64,000 nt of DNA from Enterobacter sp. RHBSTW-00994. GTDB taxonomy: Bacteria > Pseudomonadota > Gammaproteobacteria > Enterobacterales > Enterobacteriaceae. The DNA lies in the NCBI RefSeq assembly GCF_013782625.1, contig NZ_CP056199.1:1320588-1384587 (forward strand). The letters run 5' to 3'. A program made the translations under genes and the position numbers. This document shows, piece by piece, positions 58,930-64,000 of the stretch. Each line of letters starts with the position of its first letter. Position 1 is the first letter of the stretch. The notes beneath the pieces are model-generated. The model saw nothing but the letters and a program-made list of their open reading frames with translations, was not told the DNA's origin and made no database searches.

Positions 58930-59555
58930 AAGTAAAAGACCACCTTCTTAGAAGGTGGCTTTTGAGAATGCCCCCTGTAAGGGGGGCTATTGTCACTTTC
59001 CGTTTACTACTCTAGCAATTCCATCTGCTGTTCATGCGTTTGTTCCGTTTTCTCCTGATGCCTCACGTATCGTCTGATAATTTCTTCATTCACTCCTACC
59101 ATATCGACAAAGTAACCACGGGACCAAAAATGGTTGCCCCATAGCTTCTTTCTGATATGTGGAAAACGGTTGTAGAGCCTGATAGCGCTGCGCCCTTTCA
59201 GATGACCCATCAGGGTTGATATTGAGAGCTTCGGCGGAACGATTACTACAAGATGTACATGATCTGGCTGAACATTTAACTCCAGAACTTCACAATCTTT
59301 TATCCCGCAAAGAATGTAGATAGTCCTGTAAAGTTCCTTGCCCAGCTTATCTTTCAGGAGCCTGAAACGGTACTTCGGCGTCCAGACTATGTGGTATTTG
59401 CAACGCCAATATACATGTGATGAACTCCTGTAAAGCCCCATGTCGGTTTGTCTCCTTTTACTTGTGGTGAGTAAGCAGAGATATTCCGGCATGGGCATTC
59501 TTCAGGCTATAGCCTTACAGGAGCAATCACCACCTCCCCAGGAGGTGGTTTAAGG
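58930..59555 (-). mobile_element. IS200/IS605-family insertion between aroG and gpmA
   Basis: One Y1 transposase gene with subterminal hairpins: CCACCTCC-CCA-GGAGGTGG (59530-59548) on its 5' side, and CCACCTTCT-T-AGAAGGTGG (58940-58958) plus GCCCCC-TGTAA-GGGGGC (about 58970-58986) on its 3' side. There are no terminal inverted repeats or target duplication, as expected for this family. Exact tips are uncertain by some tens of bases. The 58934-58963 stem could also be the native aroG terminator. Confidence 0.75.
59007..59441 (-). CDS. tnpA: IS200/IS605-family Y1 transposase TnpA
   Basis: Single-strand HUH transposase. The ATG at 59441, preceded by AAAAGGAGACAAACCGAC, gives 144 residues starting MGLYRSSSHVYWRCKYHIVW; the in-frame upstream extension is outside the family. 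The HUH metal motif is His61-Val-His63 in PDHVHLVV, and the catalytic Tyr125 lies in IIRRYVRHQ. The gene is complete and looks active. No tnpB accompanies it, so this is an IS200-type element. A short palindrome (AGGCTATAGCCT, near 59505) upstream may control translation. Confidence 0.92.
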   Translation of the reverse strand: MGLYRSSSHVYWRCKYHIVWTPKYRFRLLKDKLGKELYRTIYILCGIKDCEVLELNVQPDHVHLVVIVPPKLSISTLMGHLKGRSAIRLYNRFPHIRKKLWGNHFWSRGYFVDMVGVNEEIIRRYVRHQEKTEQTHEQQMELLE

Positions 59556-59563
59556 GTGACAAT

Positions 59564-59597
59564 AAAAAAGCCTGGCGATTCATGCCAGGCTTTTTTT
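59564..59597 (-). terminator. Terminator of gpmA (bidirectional form)
   Basis: A-run, GCCTGGC...GCCAGGC stem, T-run: symmetrical, so it can stop gpmA transcription on the minus strand and anything arriving from the IS side. Confidence 0.9.
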
Positions 59598-59611
59598 GTC
59601 TCTGGCGAAAA

Positions 59612-60364
59612 TTACTTCGCTTTACCCTGGTTTGCGACTGCCGCTGCTTTTGCAGCGATTTCGTCAGCGTTGCCCAGATAGTAATGTTTGATTGGTTTGA
59701 AGTTCTCATCGAACTCATACACCAGCGGGACGCCGGTTGGGATGTTCAGTTCGAGGATCTCATCTTCACCCATGTTGTCCAGGTATTTCACCAGTGCACG
59801 CAGGGAGTTACCGTGAGCGGCGATGATCACGCGCTCACCGCTTTTCAGGCGTGGCAGAATGGTTTCATTCCAGTATGGCACAACGCGATCGATGGTCAGC
59901 GCCAGGCTTTCGGTTTGTGGCAGTTCTGCATCGGTCAGTTTCGCGTAGCGCGGATCGTGGCCTGGGTAGCGCTCATCATCTTTGGTCAGCTCTGGTGGTG
60001 TTACTGCAAAACCACGACGCCACTGTTTAACTTGCTCGTCACCGTATTTCTCAGCGGTTTCAGCTTTGTTCAGACCCTGCAACGCACCGTAATGACGCTC
60101 GTTCAGTTTCCAGGATTTTTCAACAGGCAGCCAGGCTTGATCCAGTTCGTCCAGAACGTTCCACAGCGTGTGGATGGCACGTTTCAGCACAGAGGTGTAA
60201 GCAAAATCAAAGCTGAAGCCTTCTTCCTTCAGCAGTTTACCTGCTGCTTTTGCTTCGCTTACGCCTTTCTCGGACAGATCAACATCGTACCAACCGGTAA
60301 AGCGGTTTTCGTTGTTCCATTGGCTTTCGCCGTGGCGCACCAGTACCAGCTTAGTTACAGCCAT
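59612..60364 (-). CDS. gpmA: 2,3-bisphosphoglycerate-dependent phosphoglycerate mutase
   Basis: Interconverts 3- and 2-phosphoglycerate. The 250-residue product starts [17 protein letters not shown], with the phospho-His11 in [21 protein letters not shown] and the second active-site His in [12 protein letters not shown] are present. A Fur box lies just upstream. It stands alone between the IS200-type element and the gal operon. Confidence 0.98.
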   Translation of the reverse strand: MAVTKLVLVRHGESQWNNENRFTGWYDVDLSEKGVSEAKAAGKLLKEEGFSFDFAYTSVLKRAIHTLWNVLDELDQAWLPVEKSWKLNERHYGALQGLNKAETAEKYGDEQVKQWRRGFAVTPPELTKDDERYPGHDPRYAKLTDAELPQTESLALTIDRVVPYWNETILPRLKSGERVIIAAHGNSLRALVKYLDNMGEDEILELNIPTGVPLVYEFDENFKPIKHYYLGNADEIAAKAAAVANQGKAK

Positions 60365-60389
60365 ATCTTACTCCTCAAGCATTTTGAAT

Positions 60390-60408
60390 GATAACAATTC
60401 TCATTATA
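60390..60408. promoter_or_regulatory. Fur box upstream of gpmA
   Basis: GATAACAATTCTCATTATA matches the Fur consensus at 14 of 19 positions, 26 bp before the gpmA start. E. coli gpmA is reported as Fur-regulated. Confidence 0.7.
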
Positions 60409-60536
60409 TTGCCGTGACTGCGCCAGCGGCAACGCTTAACCCTAACCATAGCGAAAATAGTCTCTGAGTGTAAGATGCTTGTGAATCCAGGGTTATGATT
60501 TTGTCTGTGATCGGCGCTATTTTCAGCAGTATGGGC

Positions 60537-60562
60537 AAAAAAAGCCCTCCGGAAGGAGGGCT
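60537..60562 (-). terminator. Terminator of the gal operon
   Basis: On the minus strand AGCCCTCC-TTCC-GGAGGGCT then seven T residues, 6 bp after galM. Confidence 0.92.
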
Positions 60563-60567
60563 GGACG

Positions 60568-61608
60568 TTAATGGGGAATAAAGTGATATTCCGTCAGGCT
60601 CATGTACTCTTCACCTGGTCGCAGAATACAGTCTGGCTGCGGCCATTCTGGATGGTTGGGGCTGTCCGGGAGAAACTCACTTTCCAGTGCCAGACCTTGC
60701 CAGTCGCGGTACTCGTCATGTTCCCGTGCCGGTGTACCGCCAAGATAGTTACCAGAATAGAATTGCAGGGCCGGGGCAGTGGTATAAACCGTCATTTGCA
60801 GCTTTTCATCGGCGGACCAGACTTGTGCGGCAGGCTGATGAATATCGCCTTTTGCCTGTAGCAGGAAGGCGTGATCATAGCCTTTCACTTTGCGCTGATC
60901 GTCATCGCTCAGAAAATCCCGGGCAATGGTCTTCACGTTACGGAAGTCAAAGCTGTTACCGCTAACGGGCTTCAGACCCTGTTGTGGGATACCCATCTCA
61001 TCTACCGGCAGATATTCGTCCGCCAGAATTTGTAGTTTATGCTGGCGCACGTCGCACTGATGACCGTCGAGATTGAAATAAGCGTGGTTCGTCATGTTGA
61101 CCGGACACGGCTTATCAACCGTTGCGCGATACTCAATGGCAACACGGTTATCGTCGGTCAGGGAGAAGTGGGCTGACGCAGAGAGAGTGCCAGGGAAGCC
61201 CTGATCGCCATCACTGGAGTCCAGCGTAAGTAATACTTCTCTGTCGTTCTGCTGGGCAATTTGCCAGCGACGTTTATCAAATCCTTCCGGGCCACCGTGT
61301 AACTGGTTTTCACCCTGGCTTGAGAGAAGGGGATAGCGCACACCATCGAGTTCAAAGCAGCTTTTGGCGATACGATTGGCGTAGCGGCCCACCGATGCGC
61401 CGAGATAGGCCGCCTGATTCACATACTGCTCCGGTGACGCACAGCCCAGAAGCGTTTCGCGCACGCCACCATCCGGCATGGGAACGCGTGCAGAGAGTAA
61501 TGTTGCACCCCAGTCCATCAGCGTAACCACCATCCCTGCGTGGTTGCGCAGGGTTAACAGGCGATACGGCAGACCATCAGGGGCGAGGGTTGGCGTTTCG
61601 TTTAGCAC
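60568..61608 (-). CDS. galM: Aldose 1-epimerase (mutarotase)
   Basis: Interconverts alpha and beta anomers of galactose and other aldoses at the entry of the Leloir pathway. The GTG start at 61608, overlapping the galK stop by 7 bp, gives 346 residues ([18 protein letters not shown]) like E. coli. Catalytic His residues are in [15 protein letters not shown] and [10 protein letters not shown], and the catalytic Glu in [17 protein letters not shown] near the C terminus. The frame is open further upstream through galK, but that is not coding. Confidence 0.96.
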   Translation of the reverse strand: MLNETPTLAPDGLPYRLLTLRNHAGMVVTLMDWGATLLSARVPMPDGGVRETLLGCASPEQYVNQAAYLGASVGRYANRIAKSCFELDGVRYPLLSSQGENQLHGGPEGFDKRRWQIAQQNDREVLLTLDSSDGDQGFPGTLSASAHFSLTDDNRVAIEYRATVDKPCPVNMTNHAYFNLDGHQCDVRQHKLQILADEYLPVDEMGIPQQGLKPVSGNSFDFRNVKTIARDFLSDDDQRKVKGYDHAFLLQAKGDIHQPAAQVWSADEKLQMTVYTTAPALQFYSGNYLGGTPAREHDEYRDWQGLALESEFLPDSPNHPEWPQPDCILRPGEEYMSLTEYHFIPH

Positions 61609-62750
61609 TGTCCCGCTCCTTGCGATGCTTTGCAGACATAGAAGGTTTCTTTGATGCCGGTTTTCGCTTCGTATTGTTTCGCGACCGCATCCTGAACCGC
61701 CGAAACCAGGTCTTCCGGAACCAGGGCCACGATACAACCCCCAAATCCTCCCCCGGTCATACGCACACCGCCTTTATCACCAATTGCGGCTTTGACAATT
61801 TCGACCAGTGTGTCGATTTGCGGAACGGTAATTTCGAAGTCATCCCGCATAGAGGCATGAGATTCAGCCATCAGCTCGCCCATGCGCTTTAAATCACCTT
61901 TTGCCAGTGCATCAGCCGCTTCAACGGTACGGGCATTTTCGGTCAGAACATGGCGCACACGTTTAGCGACAACAGGATCCAGCTCGTGAGCCACTTTGTT
62001 GAATTCATTGATTGAAACGTCACGCAGGGCGGGTTGCTGGAAGAAACGCGCACCTGTCTCGCACTGTTCGCGACGGGTGTTGTACTCGCTGCCCACCAGG
62101 GTCCGTTTGAAGTTGCTGTTGATGATCACCACCGCTGCACCTTTTGGCAGTGAAACGGCTTTCGTGCCCAGTGTCCGGCAGTCAATCAGCAGCGCATGCT
62201 CTTTTTTACCCAAAGCGGAGATGAGCTGGTCCATAATGCCGCAATTACACCCCACGAACTGGTTCTCAGCTTCCTGGCCATTCAGCGCAATTTGCGCACC
62301 ATCAAGCGGTAAATGGTAAAGCTGCTGGAATACCGTCCCAACGGCTACCTCAAGCGAGGCTGAAGAACTTAACCCTGCACCTTGTGGCACGTTGCCGCTG
62401 ATGACCAGGTCCGCGCCGCCGAAGTTTTTGTTACGTTTTTGCAGGTGTTTAACGACGCCGCGCACATAGTTAGACCATTGCTGGCTGTCGTGCGTCACGA
62501 TGGGCGCATCGAGAGAAAATTCATCGCTCTGGTTGCCGTAATCTGCTGCAATTACGCGGATGTTGCGGTCATCGCGTTTGGCGCAACTGATTACGGTCTG
62601 GTAGTCGATCGCGCAAGGCAGCACGAAACCATCGTTATAGTCGGTGTGCTCGCCAATCAGATTAACGCGACCAGGCGCCTGAATAACGTGGGTGGCAGGG
62701 TAGCCGAATTTTTCAGCAAACAGGGATTGTGTTTTATCTTTCAGACTCAT
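61602..62750 (-). CDS. galK: Galactokinase
   Basis: Phosphorylates alpha-D-galactose to galactose-1-P. GHMP-kinase family, 382 residues. The galactokinase signature is [15 protein letters not shown] (about 28-42), the ATP loop [15 protein letters not shown], and the third motif [16 protein letters not shown]. It starts 3 bp after the galT stop and overlaps galM. Confidence 0.98.
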   Translation of the reverse strand: MSLKDKTQSLFAEKFGYPATHVIQAPGRVNLIGEHTDYNDGFVLPCAIDYQTVISCAKRDDRNIRVIAADYGNQSDEFSLDAPIVTHDSQQWSNYVRGVVKHLQKRNKNFGGADLVISGNVPQGAGLSSSASLEVAVGTVFQQLYHLPLDGAQIALNGQEAENQFVGCNCGIMDQLISALGKKEHALLIDCRTLGTKAVSLPKGAAVVIINSNFKRTLVGSEYNTRREQCETGARFFQQPALRDVSINEFNKVAHELDPVVAKRVRHVLTENARTVEAADALAKGDLKRMGELMAESHASMRDDFEITVPQIDTLVEIVKAAIGDKGGVRMTGGGFGGCIVALVPEDLVSAVQDAVAKQYEAKTGIKETFYVCKASQGAGQC

Positions 62751-62753
62751 TTT

Positions 62754-63800
62754 TTAGACTCCTGATTCGCGGTAATGGACGTCGCTCACTGCGCGCAGAC
62801 GCTCTGCCGCTTGTTCTGCCGTCAGATCACGCTGGGTTTCTGCCAGCATTTCATAGCCCACCATAAATTTACGCACCGTCGCGGAACGCAGCAGCGGCGG
62901 ATAGAAATGGGCATGCAACTGCCAGTGTTGATTCTCTTCACCGTTGAACGGTGCACCATGCCAGCCCATCGAATACGGGAAAGAGCACTGGAACAGATTA
63001 TCGTAGCGGCTGGTCAGTTTTTTCAGCGCCAGGGCAAGGTCATCCCGTTGCGCATCGCTGAGATCGGTAATGCGTTGTACGTGTGCCTTTGGCAACAGCA
63101 GCGTTTCGAACGGCCAGGCGGCCCAGTAAGGTACAACGGCCAGCCAGTGTTCAGTTTCGACCACAGTACGGCTGCCATCTGCCTGTTCACGCTGAACGTA
63201 GTCCACCAGCATTGGCGTGTGATTTTCCGCGTAATAGGCTTTTTGCAGGCGATCTTCACGCTCGGCCTCGTTCGGCAGGAAGCTGTTTGCCCACACCTGG
63301 CCATGCGGATGCGGGTTGGAACAGCCCATTGCTGCGCCTTTATTTTCAAACACCTGCACCCAGGGATAAGTTTGGCCTAACTCAGCGGTCTGTTCCTGCC
63401 AGGTACTGACGACTTCTTTTAGCGCATCCACGCTCAGCTCTGGCAGCGTCTTGCTGTGATCCGGAGAGAAGCAGATAACACGGCTTGTACCGCGTGCGCT
63501 TTCACAACGCATCAGCGGATCCTGGCTTTCAGGCGCGGCAGGGGTGTCCGTCATCAGGGCGGCAAAATCGTTCGTAAAAACGTAAGTTCCTGTGTAATCA
63601 GGGTTTTTATCCCCTGTCACACGAGTGTTGCCTGGACACAAAAAACAGTCAGGATCATGCTGTGGCAGCGTCTGTTTTGCAGGCGTTTCTTGCGCCCCCT
63701 GCCAGGGGCGCTTAGCGCGGTGCGGAGAAACCAAAATCCATTGCCCGGTTAACGGGTTAAAGCGACGATGCGGGTGATCGACGGGATTGAATTGTGTCAT
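62754..63800 (-). CDS. galT: Galactose-1-phosphate uridylyltransferase
   Basis: Exchanges UMP between UDP-glucose and galactose-1-P through a uridylyl-His intermediate. The 348-residue product has the active-site HPHGQVW (His about 166), zinc-binding Cys in CFLCPGN, and the C-terminal HAHFYPPLL segment. It lies 9 bp after galE. Confidence 0.98.
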   Translation of the reverse strand: MTQFNPVDHPHRRFNPLTGQWILVSPHRAKRPWQGAQETPAKQTLPQHDPDCFLCPGNTRVTGDKNPDYTGTYVFTNDFAALMTDTPAAPESQDPLMRCESARGTSRVICFSPDHSKTLPELSVDALKEVVSTWQEQTAELGQTYPWVQVFENKGAAMGCSNPHPHGQVWANSFLPNEAEREDRLQKAYYAENHTPMLVDYVQREQADGSRTVVETEHWLAVVPYWAAWPFETLLLPKAHVQRITDLSDAQRDDLALALKKLTSRYDNLFQCSFPYSMGWHGAPFNGEENQHWQLHAHFYPPLLRSATVRKFMVGYEMLAETQRDLTAEQAAERLRAVSDVHYRESGV

Positions 63801-63809
63801 GACGGATCC

Positions 63810-64000
63810 TTAGTCCGGATAACCTTGCGGATGGCGTGACTGCCAGTGCCAGGTATCTTGTGCCATTTCGTCAAGCGTGCGGGTGACACGCCAGTTCAGC
63901 TCTTTATCAGCTTTTGTTGCATCTGCCCAGTAAGCGGGAAGATCGCCGTCACGGCGCGGTGCGAAGTGATAGCTCACCGCTTTACCACAGGCTTTACTGA
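63810..64000 (-). CDS. galE: UDP-glucose 4-epimerase, C-terminal part (window edge)
   Basis: Interconverts UDP-galactose and UDP-glucose. Only the last 63 codons are in the window, reading SYHFAPRRDGDLPAYWADAT ... TWHWQSRHPQGYPD then TAA. This agrees closely with the E. coli GalE C terminus. It is the first gene of galETKM, so the promoter and operators lie outside. Confidence 0.95.
   Translation of the reverse strand, partial: SKACGKAVSYHFAPRRDGDLPAYWADATKADKELNWRVTRTLDEMAQDTWHWQSRHPQGYPD

Overview
This window is ordinary enterobacterial core chromosome. Nearly every gene is recognisable as the counterpart of one in the nag-to-gal segment (about 15-17 min) of the E. coli map, in the same order and orientation. 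The genus cannot be fixed from sequence reading alone. Lack of ybgA next to phrB, of an rhs locus next to ybfA and of mngRAB between sucD and cydA points to a non-Escherichia member such as Enterobacter, Lelliottia, Leclercia or a close relative. Identifications rest on protein sequences remembered from E. coli, with no database search.

Layout. (1) 1-12.9 kb: amino-sugar use (nagA partial, nagB, nagE with NagC/CRP sites), glnS, chitoporin operon chiP-chiQ with a ChiX sRNA pairing site, fur with its leader ORF uof, fldA, ybfE, ybfF, seqA-pgm. (2) 12.9-14.3 kb: a decayed IS4-family element lodged in what was the pgm terminator hairpin. (3) 14.3-18.2 kb: ornithine decarboxylase operon speF-potE behind the ornithine-sensing leader peptide speFL. 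(4) 18.5-26.3 kb: kdpFABC-kdpDE high-affinity K+ uptake. (5) 26.5-32.3 kb: ybfA, photolyase phrB, ybgI, the 5-oxoprolinase genes pxpBCA and the DNA glycosylase nei. (6) 32.4-44.2 kb: a TCA-cycle block, gltA divergent from sdhCDAB-sucABCD, ending in a probable SdhX sRNA. (7) 44.2-48.1 kb: cytochrome bd oxidase cydABX-ybgE. (8) 48.2-53.9 kb: cell-envelope Tol-Pal operon ybgC-tolQRAB-pal-cpoB. (9) 54.0-54.7 kb: a five-tRNA operon (four Lys, one Val) with tRNA-tail repeats. (10) 54.9-59.6 kb: nadA-pnuC, zitB, aroG and an IS200/IS605-family insertion. (11) 59.6-64.0 kb: gpmA and the gal operon galETKM (galE cut by the window edge).

Functionally the window joins carbon entry (GlcNAc, galactose, chitin sugars), central oxidation (citrate synthase, SDH, 2-oxoglutarate dehydrogenase, succinyl-CoA synthetase) and terminal oxidation (bd oxidase), with iron control running through Fur, uof, a Fur box at gpmA and the Fe-S rich SDH/NadA enzymes. 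I saw no undescribed multi-gene system, CRISPR array, prophage or toxin-antitoxin module. The items worth a second look are small: the IS-split terminator, the tRNA-tail repeats including a decayed third copy, a variant SpeFL peptide, a long palindromic ERIC-type element before sucA, an orphan terminator before phrB, and several perfect intercistronic palindromes.
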